Shown one piece after another: positions 1 to 13,462 of a stretch of 64,000 nucleotides of DNA. How positions within the stretch are numbered: position 1 is the stretch's first letter; the number at the start of each line of letters is the position of its first letter. The stretch is from the NCBI RefSeq assembly GCF_902686445.1, contig NC_062220.1, positions 98,146,143 to 98,210,142 on the forward strand, written 5' to 3'. The notes under the pieces are model-generated. The model was not told where the DNA came from, searched no databases, and was given only the letters and a program-made list of their open reading frames with translations. The DNA is from Sciurus carolinensis (Eukaryota > Chordata > Mammalia > Rodentia > Sciuridae). The translations under genes were made by a program, and so were the position numbers.

Positions 1-900
1 TTCTGTCCATGCAGTCCAATCTGGGATAAGGTGACGTCAAGTTGATTTAAAATTTTTCGTACCATGAATGATGGACAGTTACCAAGTGTTTAAGAACCAT
101 AAACTTCCAAAGGGATGACTACCTGTAGTCTTGAACAGACTATTTAGCTTTCCGTACTAAAAGCCAATAAGCCATTTACATTTTAATCTAATTATCCTGA
201 GTACCCAGCGTATAATTGAAGGGCAATCCTGCTAAAGGAAGAAATGCGATATGAGGTCACTACATGGTTATATTTGGAATCCCTACAGGTTTAAATACTA
301 AGGTGAAAGGGGGTGAAGTACTAAGAGGTTGGCCCTCATTTGTACCAGATGTTTTTATTTCAAGGCCCTCGGTAAATTTGGGGGTTTTCAGTAGTCTCTT
401 CTGCATTCTATTTATCCACCAGATTGACTTAGTTTTTTTTTTTTTTTTTTTTTTTAAAGTAAACTTTAGTGTTACCGAACCTCGAGGCTGTGATTCCTAA
501 GAATTTTTAGGTTAAGATAGGTCGTGAAATTTGGGAGTACGCAAGAGTAGTTAACCTCTCTGCCTTCTTTTGTGGGTTGTCTTCTCTTTTCCTGCAGTTG
601 TTCCTATCCCGGGACTTGGCAGACGGTAGAAAACGGGGTGACTGCCCGGCCCAGAAAGCCACTAACATTATTTCTCCCAGAGTTCAGGATATGCTTATTC
701 CCTCCGTGACCTTTCACTCAACAGACAGGGGGTGAGGCGTCTGCTGCTGAGAGTCAGGGCCCAGGCCGGCAATTCGCGCTGGACGCAATCAACAGGCACG
801 ATGGGCGTGCCACCACTGGAAGAGCCTCAAGCGACAGCAGTGGGAGGAGCACGACTCCTCTCCTTTCTTTAACCCTTCTTCACACAAAGTCCCACCCTTA
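1..900. other. Upstream flank, no gene recognised
   Basis: No coding exon, SINE or L1 is recognised here. A poly-T run lies at about 430-455. A CCAAT box (16-20) is followed twelve bases later by a full palindromic CRE, TGACGTCA (32-39). Base composition shifts from AT-rich to GC-rich after about 600. The short open frame at 264-500 runs through the poly-T tract and has no recognisable similarity, so I treat it as chance. Confidence 0.6.
32..39. promoter_or_regulatory. Palindromic CRE (CREB/ATF-type site)
   Basis: TGACGTCA is an exact full consensus CRE and lies close to a CCAAT box at 16-20. It sits about 2 kb upstream of the CDK13 start codon, outside the CpG island, so its role is uncertain. 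It could belong to a distal element or to an upstream antisense transcript. Occupancy cannot be judged from sequence. Confidence 0.35.
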
Positions 901-1060
901 CCGGAAACAGAGGCTTTCGGCTTTACGCCACTTCCGGTGCGGACAGGCGGACCCTATAGCGGGAGCGAGTACGCCAGTGCGCGGCAACTTTGTTCCCGCC
1001 TCCCCTGCACTCACCGCCACTCACCTTCAGCTTTGTCGGAGCGTGACGTGCGTGCGCGCT
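899..1060 (+). promoter_or_regulatory. CDK13: Putative core promoter: paired ETS sites and CRE/E-box-like site
   Basis: Two strong ETS/GABP-type motifs face opposite ways: CCGGAA at 901-906 and CTTCCGG at 931-937. A TGACGTG motif, compatible with ATF or USF binding, follows at 1044-1050. Convergent ETS sites at the edge of a TATA-less CpG island are typical of mammalian core promoters, so transcription probably starts within a few hundred bases downstream. Further ETS-like CTTCCG motifs occur near 1511 and 1671. The exact start site cannot be fixed from sequence. Confidence 0.5.
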
Positions 1061-1642
1061 CCCGGACTTGCGTCAGGGCTGAGGGGAAAAGCCGAAAGAG
1101 CAAGGCGAGAAGGAGGGGTTGTGGAGGTTAGGGCCCAACCACCAAGTCCCGTAGCCCTCCTCCTGACTAGGAACGGAGAGGGAAGGGGAGGAGCGAATCG
1201 GGGGTCGGCAGCCGCACACCCGGAGCCTCCTCGTGGAGTGGGGGGAGCGAAGGAAAGGGTCAGCTCCACCGCCTCTGTTGGCGGTGGCGAAGGAAGAAAG
1301 TCGGGGCCCGTACCCACCGCCACAGACTCAGAAACGCCCCCCCCACCCCCATCTCCCCGGAAACAACCCCCCGCCCAGCCCCACACACTTGCTGCCCCAA
1401 CCGTGAGCCGCAGCCCGGTCGCCCCCGCCTCGCCCCGCCCCGGCGCCCGTCCCCGCGGGCCGCAAGAGTGCGCGAGGCCTTAGGCCGGGACTTGTTGTCA
1501 GGCCCAGGCCACTTCCGAGGCGACCGCGGGGTGTCGCCGCCACCACAGGAGGACGACGTCGACGCGGAGGAGCAGGCGGCGGAGGCGTGTTGTTGTCTCG
1601 CCCACTCCCCTCCCCTGAACTCGCTCCCAACGTCAGGGCGCG

Positions 1643-1651
1643 ATGGAGTGA
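1643..1651 (+). promoter_or_regulatory. CDK13: Minimal upstream ORF 1 (Met-Glu-stop)
   Basis: ATG GAG TGA in a strong initiation context: G at -3 (1640) and G at +4. It is one of only two ATGs between about 940 and the main start. If the transcript begins upstream of it, it would capture scanning ribosomes that then reinitiate downstream. Whether it is transcribed depends on the unknown start site. Confidence 0.4.
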
Positions 1652-1992
1652 AGCGGCGACGAAGGTGGTACTTCCGCGTTGCGCTCCGGGAGCCGAGACC
1701 GCGGCCGAGCCCGCTCCCCCACCCCCGGGGGCACTTGGAGGACTCCGGACTCCCCCGCGGGCCAGCGCCTGGCGCATTTGCTGTTTTTGCTGCCGAGGAT
1801 AGGACGACGAAGGCGATCGAGAGCTCTACCCTTCGGATTCCTGCTTCCCTCAGGCCCGGAGGCCGCTGCGTACCCCACTGTGACCTGGAGCCTAGGGACT
1901 CGAGTCCCGACCCGGATTATCGTGGCGCGTCTCCCTGCCTGCCCTGGTGCTCGGTGTCCCTCCGCCGCCGTTCCCGTTTCCGGAGGGGGGAG

Positions 1993-2007
1993 ATGGCCAA
2001 GATCTGA
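1993..2007 (+). promoter_or_regulatory. CDK13: Minimal upstream ORF 2 (Met-Ala-Lys-Ile-stop)
   Basis: ATG GCC AAG ATC TGA with G at -3 and G at +4, a near-optimal Kozak context and stronger than that of the main ATG, whose +4 base is C. It ends 49 nt before the CDK13 start, so it is almost certainly in the mature leader. A four-codon uORF this close to the main start should dampen translation through leaky scanning or inefficient reinitiation. Confidence 0.5.
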
Positions 2008-2053
2008 CCCGGGAGGAGGCCGCACCCGCGCCGCGCTCTGCGGCGGGCTCTAG

Positions 2054-3271
<1,218 letters not shown>

Positions 3272-4821
3272 TGAGTCACGCCCCCCAGTCCTTTGCTTTG
3301 GCTGCGCCGGCGGAAACCCCAGGAGTCGGGGAAAGTGGTATGAGACTCCTCAAAACCACCAAGTCCACAGTCTAGAGTAGAGAACACCACCTGAGGTGGG
3401 ACTTCTGGTAGGGAGAGGCGATTCGCGCGCCCATGACACTTTTCAAGGGATCAGAGGGACAAAGCAACAGGACTAATGGAGCTTTTCTTACTGCTCTGTT
3501 AGGGAAAATTTCCAAGAGTTCAGAGTTTTAAACTTGTTGCTTTAACATATTAACAGGTTTTTTTGAAGTCCTCTTTGTTTTTCCAGCCCAAACCCAGAGA
3601 TAGTGTAATTTCTTATTTTGAAAACTCAATAAGAAGAGGTTTCACTGTTGGTGATTAGGAATGGACTGCAGTTTAGGGACTAAAAGTTAATCACAATCAA
3701 GTGATGATGTCAGAATTAGAAATGGATTGAAAATATTTTATAATATTCAGATAGGGCAAAGCAACTTTTCTATAGAGTTTATCCTTTTAATATATAAGAT
3801 ATGCTTAAGAAGAAGTTGATAGTAATAAGTTCTGAAGATAATTTATTTTGTGATATTGTGTGGGGATAGCTTTTTACCTGATCTTTCAAAGTCGTCATTT
3901 TAAGAAGTAGAAAAACGGCGTTTTCTCTGTTGGTTTGTGATCACACTCAATTGCCAATAACGTTATAAATTTAGGTAGGGTAACCCAGTGAAAACAAAGT
4001 GAATGGTTTAGTAAGTACATTTCCCTACCATATAAACCTGAAATTGCTTACTGTAAAGTTAACTAGGCCTTCAAATATCAGGATCTATGTTCAGAAAAAT
4101 TTAAAGGGTATAATTTAAATCTGTCGAAATTTGAGTAAAACTTTTATGTAGCTGTTTTGCCTTGTTATGCCATAGTATTCCTCCAAAAAAAAAAAAAAAG
4201 GCGTGTATTGATATACACTTAACCACTAAGCCAAGTGAATTAAGAACTTTTTGAGTATTTTGTAGGTTTTTTATGTTCCCTAAGATATTGGAAATTGTAG
4301 ACCTTATCATTTAGGGTATTGCAAAATAACATTTGGATTGCTGTTCTTTCCTGTTGGCTTTAGTTTTCAGTAAGGCCAGGTGGGTACTAAGTACATCAAA
4401 GTATGGGTTATGTGGAATCTCAATACAATTTGTGTATCTGTAAAATTTGCAGTTCTTTTAAGTGTCAACATAGTAAATGCTTATAAAGATGTGATGAGAG
4501 TAGATATCTGAATGTGAGTTTGTCTTTAAACCAAAGATCTGCACAAATTTCTTTATTCTTCATGTTCAAGCACTTAAAGTGGCCTGTTATAGCTTAAGAA
4601 TATCTCCATTACAACTGTTTCAACAGATTTAGCCTTTATATCTCAATTTGTTTTATTATTTGAGGTTTTATATTTTGCTTTTATATATTTTAGGTTTGGC
4701 AAATGATTTGCATTTTTGCATTTGGATTTGTTTTGTGTACTGATTAGGTTAAGTTTCAGGACTTGTTAGTGATTTTGTGACGTGATTTTAGGAGTGGATT
4801 AAACATTTTTGATTTTTTTAT

Positions 4822-4985
4822 TTATTTTCACAGTACTGGGGATTGGATGCAGGGCACACTATTACTAAGCTGTATTCCCAACCCTTTTTAAAATTTTATT
4901 TTGAGATAGGGTCTTGCTAAAGTTGCCTAAGCAGACCTCAAACTTATAATCTTCCTGTCTCAAACCTCCCAGGTGGGCTGTACTG
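4822..4985 (-). mobile_element. B1-dID composite SINE
   Basis: Antisense copy. The ID-like part reads tactggggattggatgcag...cccaaccc and is followed by the B1 part (tattttgagatagggtct...cctcccagg). Diverged. Confidence 0.75.
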
Positions 4986-5069
4986 TGCAAAAGAATGGAT
5001 TTTGTATTTAATAAACTTTAGTTGCTAGGTGCTTTAGTAATGCCCTTTATTGTATAATCGTGGTATGTA

Positions 5070-5070
5070 T

Positions 5071-5114
<44 letters not shown>
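5070..5114. repeat. Microsatellite (TG)n(TA)n
   Basis: A compound run of about seven TG units followed directly by about sixteen TA units. Likely polymorphic in length. Confidence 0.9.
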
Positions 5115-5117
<3 letters not shown>

Positions 5118-6049
5118 TATACTATATATCATATAGTAGTGGCTTATATGATTAGGTTTATATTTTGCAAATATTTGTACATGTGCCCGGTTCTGTTTTA
5201 GTAACTGGAATATAACAGGCAAGAAAGACAAAGTCATTGTCCTCCAGGAGCTTACATTTTAAAGGACTATTCATTACTGAATCATTTCATAGTGCATGTA
5301 TTGACCACCAGTATTTCTAAAGAATTGAGTTTGGAAGAAGCTTTTGAATATCTTGGCCAACATTCCTGACAGTTGGCCATTTGGTGTGTGCTTGAATACA
5401 TCTAGAGATAGGAAGCACATTCCTTTGCGTCAGCCTGTTCCATTAGATTTTGGACTTGAGTTCTGGTACTGGTTTGGCTAGTTTTTTAGCAAGACCTTTG
5501 AAGATTGAGTTTCCTAAACTGTATTGGGGAAATGCTTTTTCATTTTTGTCTTTTTATTTCAAGGAGTAAATGAAAAACTTTTTGCAAAATATACAGGTCT
5601 ATGGAAATCTAAGATGGTTGGATTATTATTGCATAGTTTGAATTAATTATAATTGTTCATATTGAGATAGAAATCCATGTCCATGTAACTTTAGGATGGC
5701 ACAGCGCAAACTTACATGCTAGTTTTTTAAAACGCAGATAGTTTTCATATTTTCTGAGCCTTTTCTTCACTGAGCCATAAAACTCTTTTCTTAAGGTGTG
5801 TCATTCATATTTTTTACAATACATTATGTATTGGTTAAATGTCCTTCAAATTTTGGTATCCAGAATTAACGGCTAATTGAAAAACTTAAAAGATTTTTTA
5901 AAACTAACAAATGTGATTATTACTGTTTAGGAACAAATAATTGAACTTACTTGTCCAGCTTAATGCAAAACATTTTATTTGCTTCTAAAATTTAATAATA
6001 ATGGTAGGTGTTCCATGTTGTTAATGAGCAGACTGCATGAAGAAAACTG

Positions 6050-6145
6050 GTCTGTCTTGCCCACCATTGAATTCTTAGTGCTCAGCTCTGTATCTGGCAC
6101 ATGTAGATGCTCAATAAGTAATTGTTGAATAGGTAAATGAAGGGA
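6050..6145 (+). mobile_element. L2 LINE 3' end
   Basis: gtctgtcttgcccaccattg...ctggcacatgtagatgctca...ttgttgaatag matches the well-known L2 3' terminal pattern (tctgtcttg...cctggcac...gctcaataaat). Ancient mammalian repeat. Confidence 0.65.
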
Positions 6146-6194
6146 TGGTATTGTTTATTGAACATTCAGATTTATTGTGGATTTGGATTACATA

Positions 6195-6395
6195 CTTTTT
6201 TTTTTTTTTTTTTTTTTTTTTTGGTGGTGGGGAGTAGTAGGGATTGAACCCTGGTGCTTTTACTACTGATCTACATTCCCAGCCCTTTTTTATTTTTGAG
6301 ACAGGGTCTCACTAAAGACATTGGTAGATTGCTGAGAGTGACTTTGAACTTGCAATCTCCTGCCTCAGACTCCCTAGTTGCTGGGTGTGGGCTAT
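6195..6395 (-). mobile_element. B1-dID composite SINE with poly-T
   Basis: A 26-base poly-T run (the A-tail read antisense), then tagggattgaaccctggtg...ttcccagccc and a B1 part with gagacagggtctcact and cctgcctcag. Confidence 0.85.
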
Positions 6396-6545
6396 GGATT
6401 ATGTACTTCATTTAAGTATTTAATATAGACTAGGTTTATTGCTGTAAGAAATAACATTGTGATCTTTTCTCCAGTCCACAGAGAGTTCATATATTAATGA
6501 ATTGTCAGTGCAGATATTTTTAAGAAAATGCATACCCATTTAAAT

Positions 6546-6624
6546 TAGTATTGCTGGGGATTGAACCCAGGGCCTTGTGCTTGCAAGGCAGCACTCTGTT
6601 AACTGAGCTATATCCCCAGCTCCT
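6546..6624 (-). mobile_element. ID-type SINE
   Basis: Antisense ID monomer: ttgctggggattgaaccca, ggccttgtgcttgcaaggca, ctgagctatatccccagc. Little diverged; tRNA-derived A and B boxes lie on the opposite strand. Confidence 0.88.
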
Positions 6625-7981
6625 AGAAGATTATTTTTGATGTTACATTCTAGAATATTATTCCTCTCCATTCTATTTCACAACCTGTTCTTTGCCGCCT
6701 TTTGAATTTTGGTCCTCAGCACATGCATTTCTTTTCATCATTCCCTCCTTAGCTTTATTTCCCCCTTCTGTAACCTGTTTTAACTTTTTTTTTAAATGCT
6801 TGATTATTGAGGTGCATTGTCACTTAATCTTTCTGTTTGACCCCATAATAAATGTGAAGTGTATTGAAAAGAAGGGCTGTTCAGGAAAGGGAGAAAATGG
6901 TACTGATTGTAGTGTTTTACTCTTTGCCAAGGATTAATAAATACCTAACATTACATTACCCCCAAATCCTTATGATAGATAGTTGGAAACATTCTTATCC
7001 AGGGAGTGGGAAATCGAATCTCTAAAATGTTAAGTGATTTGTTCTAAGGTCAGATTATATTCAAATTATGAGCCTATTAAAAAGTACATGCTCTTCATAT
7101 TGTGTTGTATTGAACTTCAGCTGGCATTCAGGGAGCTGGCCACCTTACCCAATGACCTGTTTTGCTAACATTCAATCCATTGGGTGTTTATGTGTTAATT
7201 TCTGTCCTTTGGCCATTTTTTTCAATATGTTGAGAATTTTTTAAAAAATGCTTTTTTTCTCTAAAGATTCAGCTTATTTGTCTTTATTAATTCGTAGTTT
7301 TTGTTTGTTTTTGAGGTACTAATTGGAACCTCTTGCTTGCTGACCAACCTCTCTACCCAGAGCGGTAGTTTTATTGAACATCCAGGAGTTTTGAAACTTT
7401 TGGATATTTTTTCCTACTTTGTTTTTACAAAGATTGCCTAAAATATTTCTTGAAGATACTATAGTTAGTTATTGAAGATCATTTTGCTATGGGATGTGTT
7501 GATCTAAAGTCACTATGATTAATTGTTATATATAATTTATCTTTGGAAGTTCCATACCACCAAGAAGCAGCAGAAATCTTTATTATGGAATGGTATCAAG
7601 ACATTGAGAATCTGAAGAATGTAGGTACATCCTAGATAAAATAAGTGGAGCTATTGGTACTTTTTAGCCTATTCTATAGAAGTACTTCTGTTATGAGTGT
7701 TTTATACTGAAAACTGTTAAATTCAGAATTAAGTAAAATGAAGATATTTATGAATTTAAAAGAGCTCCTATTTCTCATAAAATTTACTGACTTGATATGT
7801 ACTTGATAGAAAAAGTATCATAAATATAGGATACTAGAAAAAGTGCATAAACTCCTAGAAGGAGATGGAAATGGGAATGAACTGTTTGAAACCTTTAAAG
7901 CTGTTACTCCTTTCATTCTCAGAAGATGGCCTTGTGTTTGTTCTTTCTCTCATGAGTCTTTAGACCTGACTGTTTTAAAAT

Positions 7982-8122
7982 GTTTTTTTTTTTTAGTTGT
8001 AGATGGACATGATACCTTTTATTATTTTATTTATTTATTTTTATGTGGTGCTGAGGATCAAACCCAGTGCCTCACAGCATGCTAGGCAAGCGCTCTACCA
8101 CTGAGCTACAACCCCAGCCCCT
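7982..8122 (-). mobile_element. ID-type SINE, variant with ttgtagatggac head
   Basis: agttgtagatggacatgata, an AT-rich linker, then tggtgctgaggatcaaaccc...catgctaggcaagcgctcta...gctacaaccccagcccc. The same variant recurs at about 51605, 57540 and 62395. Confidence 0.85.
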
Positions 8123-9714
8123 AGACCTGACTTATATGTAGTTGGTTCTCGGTATATTTGTTTTCTCTAAACACTAATATTTATTCCTGCCTTTCCGTTC
8201 TAGCACCTTAGTTCAGGCCACATTTTTAATCAGTGAAACTCCTATTACCACTATCATTCTCTTCTTCCTAGCTTGTTCTTTATTAGGAGAGTTTCCTTAA
8301 GACATGTTTAGTATGCCCCTTCCATTTTGTAGAATTAAATCTGAACTTCATAATGCATTATCAGTTAATAAATTTCAAGATCTGACCCCCCCTCTATCAG
8401 AACTCCTATTAGGCACTTTTATTTCTCTGTATTTTCATATTTACTGTTCTTTTAGTTTGAAATGGCAAGCGATAACTCTAAACTCTTATCTTCCCTGCCC
8501 CAGTTTACATTCAAAACACATTTCAGATCCCATTTGAAGCCTTCATTCATCTTGAAAATGTAGTCATTTTCCTGTGTTCCTATAGCATTTTGCTTTATCT
8601 TTGTTATAGCACTTTTAAAAATTCTAGTTAATATTCTAAATAGTTGGGCAGCTTCAACTGTTTTTCCTGCAAGATATAAGCTTCTAGAAGACAAATTTCA
8701 AAGCACATTTATTATTCTTAGTTTAAGTAGTTTAAACACAATTTTGCTCCATAGAGTAGCACAAAATAATCTACACAAATACCAGTTGTATCTTCAAATT
8801 TGCTTGCTTATTTGGTTCATTTATACTCTAGGATTGGAGAAGTAATTGTTTTAATTTATAAGTAGGGAATTTAAGAACATCCCTCTTCTACTTTACTGGA
8901 ATGAGGAGAGGGAGCTAGTAGTAACTTCAGTATGAAAATATGTTCAGATCCACTGTTTATATTTGCATTCTGTTGTACCAGTCAGGATTTAAATGGCCTG
9001 TTTTTCTTGGTGAGTTTGAATTATTCTTTAAGGTGGAAATTTTCTGAACATCAAAATTTTTTATTTTCCAACTCTTGAAAATGTATAACTGATTCTGAAA
9101 AATCAACTGAAAATGAATATTGCTTACTATTCATACTTAAGATCATTCTAATCTTTTCCCTTGCTCTGTACTTTTTCTGTGGATATCACTTTTCTTTTAT
9201 ATATTTACTTATTTTTTTGTGGTGGTGGTGGTAGTTATTTTTGGTTTTGGTTGGCTGTGTTCATATGTAGAGATTTACAGGCTTTGAATTAGGTGTTAGA
9301 AGCAAAGGTATCAAGTTTTAATCACATTACTTGTTTCCAGTGATTTGTTTCTTAAATTTCTACATGTTTAAATTATGGGATAATTTATTGCTCTTAACAT
9401 ATTTGGATCTGTATTAAGAGAATAAAATGTAGATTAAAAACTAGAATTTACATAAAATGGAAGTGAAAAAGGGTAGTGAGAAGAAATGAAAGTGGTAAAT
9501 GGGTTACCTGCCTCTCTACTGTTTATGCATTTTCCATTGCATAGAGCACTCTTTCTGGGATCTTTTGGCACTCTAAACACAATTTATTTAAGATTAATTT
9601 TTTTATCTCTTTTTGGAGTCTTCCCTTTTTTAGATATTGCTCTTATTTTTCACCTGTTTACAATGACAATAGAGGCTAGTGGTAGAAATTTTCGGTTAGT
9701 ATAGAAAAGTGTAA

Positions 9715-10330
9715 GAATAAAAATGGCCTGTAAATCCAGCCACCTGAGATGATTGCACTTGACATCTTGAAACATTCATCTAGATTTCTTTTTGCACATA
9801 CACATTGGGACATGATCTTACATAAATAAGAATATGCTACAGTGCTGTTTTGTCCAAAGTACTACATGGTTGATTCTTTTCATCGGCTCCTTGTATTGTG
9901 TTGTAAGAGTGTAGCATAATTTTGCCAAATCCACTATGATGAACTTTAGTATATTTATTATTTTTGCTATGTGGTATGTATTAGTAGCAGATTGTTTTGT
10001 GCATTTTTCCTGTTATCCTCTAGATTGGATTTCTTAGGAGTAAAATTACGGAGTCAAAGATGATACGCCTATTAGTAATTTTGATAAGACTGTCAAATTC
10101 CCCTGAGCTTTTATCAATTTACATTGTTCATTAGTGTATAAGTGCCAGTTCTTCATTTTCACCAACACTTGAACTTGTCAAATACTCCATTATTGTTTTT
10201 ATTTGTATTTCTCTGATATCTAAAAAGGCTGAATCTATTTTCATCTGTTGGATACTCTGATTTCTTGATTATAACTTCTTATTTATAAGAGGTCTTTGTT
10301 TATTAAAGGCGCTATTTTGTTGGATTAGTA
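9715..10330 (-). mobile_element. Old L1/HAL1-like LINE remnant
   Basis: Sequence such as tttcttaggagtaaaattac, cccctgagcttttatcaatt and tttttatttgtatttctctg follows the antisense pattern of diverged L1 3' portions. No open frame survives. Confidence 0.5.
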
Positions 10331-10477
10331 AGTATATTGCATGAGTTTGTTTTTTGTCTTTTAACTTATGTATTTCATAATGTTTTAAGTTTTTGATTTG
10401 TGTGTGAGCACCCATATTAAGTGTTAAGTGACAGAAGTTTCTCCCAGGCAGATGGTGTCAAAACTTTAGTAATGCTT

Positions 10478-10692
10478 ATCTTTTTTGGGGGGTGGGGTGG
10501 GTACTGGGATTGAACTCAGGGGCCACTCAACCACTGAGTCACATCCCCAGCCCTATTTTGTATTTTATTTAGAGACAGGATCTAACTGAATTGCTTAGTA
10601 CCTTTTGCTGAGATTGGCTTTGAAATCTTGATCTTTCTGCCTCAGCATCCTGAGCCACTGGGATTATAGGCATGCACCACCATGTTCAGCAG
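10478..10692 (-). mobile_element. B1-dID composite SINE
   Basis: tactgggattgaactcaggg...acatccccagccc, then gagacaggatctaactgaat...ctcagcatcctgagccactg...accaccatg. Antisense. Confidence 0.85.
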
Positions 10693-10784
10693 AACTTCAG
10701 TAATACTTATCTTTCTCCCTGCCGAGTTTTAATGAATTGCTTGTTCTATAATTCCTTTACAGTGGTCTTCAGTATACTTTTGTT

Positions 10785-11148
10785 TTTGTTTGTGTTTTGA
10801 TACTGAGGATTGAACCCAGGGGCACTTAACCACTGGGCCACATCCCCAGCCTTTTTTTGTACTTTTATTTATTTATTTATTTATTTTTGTCTTTTTTTTT
10901 TTTTTTTTTTTTTTCTTTTTTTTTTTGTGGTGCTGGGGATCGAACCCAGGGCCCTGTGCTTGCAAGGCAAGCACTGTACCAACTGAGCTATCTCCCCAGC
11001 CCCCTGTACTTTTATTTTGAGACTGGGTCATTATAAGTTGCTTAGGGCCCTTGCTGAGTTGCTGAGACTGGCTTTGAACTGTGATTCTCCTGTCTCAACG
11101 TCCTCAGCCACTGGAATTTCGGGTGTGTACTGCTGCACCCTGCTTAGT
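10785..11148 (-). mobile_element. B1-dID SINE split by a younger ID SINE
   Basis: The older B1-dID runs 10785-10870 and resumes at 11018. Between the halves lies an ID SINE (about 10888-11004) with poly-T, gctggggatcgaacccaggg and tatctccccagcccc. The duplication TGTACTTTTATTT flanks the insert at 10858-10870 and 11005-11017, an exact 13-nt target-site duplication. Confidence 0.9.
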
Positions 11149-11307
11149 CCACTTTACTTATTTTGGAAACTCCATATTACAGGAACTTATTGTTTGCTTT
11201 GGACTTTCTAGAGATGCCTCCTATTTTCTGCATTTAGACTGGTCTTAAAATACCACTTTCATTCTGTTCTTTTTCTAAAAAAATATTGACAGAATAAAAT
11301 TTATTAT

Positions 11308-11520
11308 TTATTTATTTATTTATTGGTGCTGGAATTGAACCCAGGATTGTTTTACCACTGAGCTACATTCCCCAGGTCTTTTTATTTTTTTATTTTGAGA
11401 CAGGATCTCACTAAGTTGCTAGTGCCTCACTAATTTGCTGAGGCTGGCCTTGAACTTGAGATCTCCTGCCTTGGCCTCCTGAATTGCTAAGATTACAGGC
11501 ATGTACCACCATGCTTAGCC
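11308..11520 (-). mobile_element. B1-dID composite SINE
   Basis: (TTTA)n tail, ggtgctggaattgaacccag...ctacattccccagg, then gagacaggatctcactaagt...gattacaggcatgtaccacc. Antisense. Confidence 0.85.
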
Positions 11521-11529
11521 AAATTTTAT

Positions 11530-13200
11530 TTTTTATTTTAAATCCAAATATGAATTGCATGTATTTATGGGGTACAATGTTAAGTTTTGATAAATGTTTC
11601 TATTATGGAATGATTACATCAGGATAATTAAAAAATCCATCACCACATATTTAATTTTTTGTGGTGAAAACATTTTGTATCTACTCTTAGCAATTTTGAA
11701 ATACAGAATGCATTATTATAGTAGTCACCATTCTGTGCAATAATAGGTCCCTAAAATCTTATTTCTCTGGTTTAGCTGAAACTTGTGATTAGCATGTTCC
11801 CTATCCCTATTCATTCTCCTCCCCCAGCCTCTTTATTTTTATTTTATTTTACTTTGATTCATTGTACACAAATAGGGTATAACTTTTCATTTCTCTGGTT
11901 GTATACAATGTAGAGTCACACCATTTGTGTAATTGTACAAGTACCAACCTCTTTAAATAATAGTCTAATTTCAGCTTCTGTAGGTCTATAAAGTCAAACT
12001 CACTGTGTAACAGTGAAATCATGTAATAGTGTCTTTTTGCCTGGCTTGCAGAATGTCCCCAGGTTCATCCTTATTGTAATGATAGGATTTCCATTTTTTA
12101 AATACTGAATTACTATATCCATAGTGTATATGTACCACATTTTCTTCATTCATCTGAGAATGACCACTAAGTGACATACTTTGGTTATTGTAATATTGCA
12201 GTGGACATGGGAGTACAGATACTCCTCTGATAGACTTAGTTCCTTTGGATTTATACCCAGAAGTGGAATTGCTGATTATGTGGTAATTTTATTTTTAGTG
12301 TTTTGAGGAACCTCCATACTGTTTTTCCATAATCGCTATATTAATTTATATTTGCACCAACAGTGCAGAAGGGGCTTCCTTTTTCTCCACACCCTCACCA
12401 CTATTTTGATAGATGTGATATTTCTTTGTGGTTTTTCAGTTTGCATTTCCATGATGATTAGTAATGATGAGTATTTTTTCCATATACCTACCTGCTGGCT
12501 ATTTGTATGCCTTCTGTTGGGAAATGTTTATTAGGCCCTCTGTCCATTTTTAAATTGGAATTTTTTTTTTCTCCTAATTGAGTTGTTTGAATTTCTTACA
12601 TGTTTTGGTTGTTGACTTCTCTCAGGTATGGTATACAAATATTTTCTCTCAAGTAGTAGGTTGTTTCTTCATTCTGTTAATTTCTTCCTTTGATGTAGTC
12701 CCATTAGTTTATTTTTGCCATCAATGCCTGTGCTTTTGGGATTGTAGTCAAAAAATTATTGCTCACATTTCCTCTCTTTTTCTTCTACTACTTTTACAGT
12801 TTAGGATTTAACATTTAAGTCATTAATCCAGGCTAAAGTTACTGAACACTTGAGTATAGGTTTTTGTTTTTGTTTCTCTTGAGGAAGTTAGGAGTGGGAT
12901 TACTGTATTGTATTTTGATTATTTGACTTTCTAAACTGCAAACTTTTCCAGAATGGCTGTCCATTTTATATTCTAGTCAGCTGTGTATGAACTTTTTAGA
13001 TGCTTTACATCCTTACCAAGAGTTCATTTTTTGTCAGTCTTTAATTTTAGCCGTTCTAGTGGATGTATAGATGTATCCCATTGTGTTTTTGTATGTAGTT
13101 TTCTAATAATAATGTTGAGCATCTTTACATGTATTTGCATTCCCTTCATATCTTTATTGTCTTCAATTTTTTGTTTAACTGGGTTATTTTAAGAATTCTG
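11530..13200 (-). mobile_element. Old L1 remnants
   Basis: Antisense L1 3' sequence: catcaccacatatttaattt, tggatttatacccagaagtg, tgaggaacctccatactgtt. A fragment of the squirrel-type L1 3' end lies within it at about 11850-11945 (tttgattcattgtacacaaa). From about 12870 a second, more diverged copy follows. The short open frames in this interval are decayed L1 or chance. Confidence 0.7.
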
Positions 13201-13219
13201 TATGTATTCTGGATACAGA

Positions 13220-13412
13220 TTTTTTTTTTTTTTTTTAAGCGCTGGGGATTGAACCCTGGGGTGCTCTACCATTAAGCTACATACCTAGTCCTTTTTATTT
13301 TTATTTTGAGACAGGGTGTCATTAAGTTACCCAGACTGGTTTCAAATTTTCAATCCTCATACCTCAGCTTCTTGAGTAGCTAGTATTTGGTATGTGTCCC
13401 TATGCCCATCAC
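13220..13412 (-). mobile_element. B1-dID composite SINE
   Basis: Poly-T, gcgctggggattgaaccctg...catacctagtcc, gagacagggtgtcattaagt...cctcagcttcttgagtagct. Diverged. Confidence 0.8.
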
Positions 13413-13462
13413 AGATATTTTGCAATGTTTTCTCATAGTTGGTTCAATTTCCATAACAGTAC

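Noticed and set aside
1468..2007. 179-codon sense frame in the leader
   Set aside because: An open frame in CpG-island DNA in a different phase from CDK13, with no recognised similarity. Only its last four codons form an ATG-initiated uORF, which is listed.
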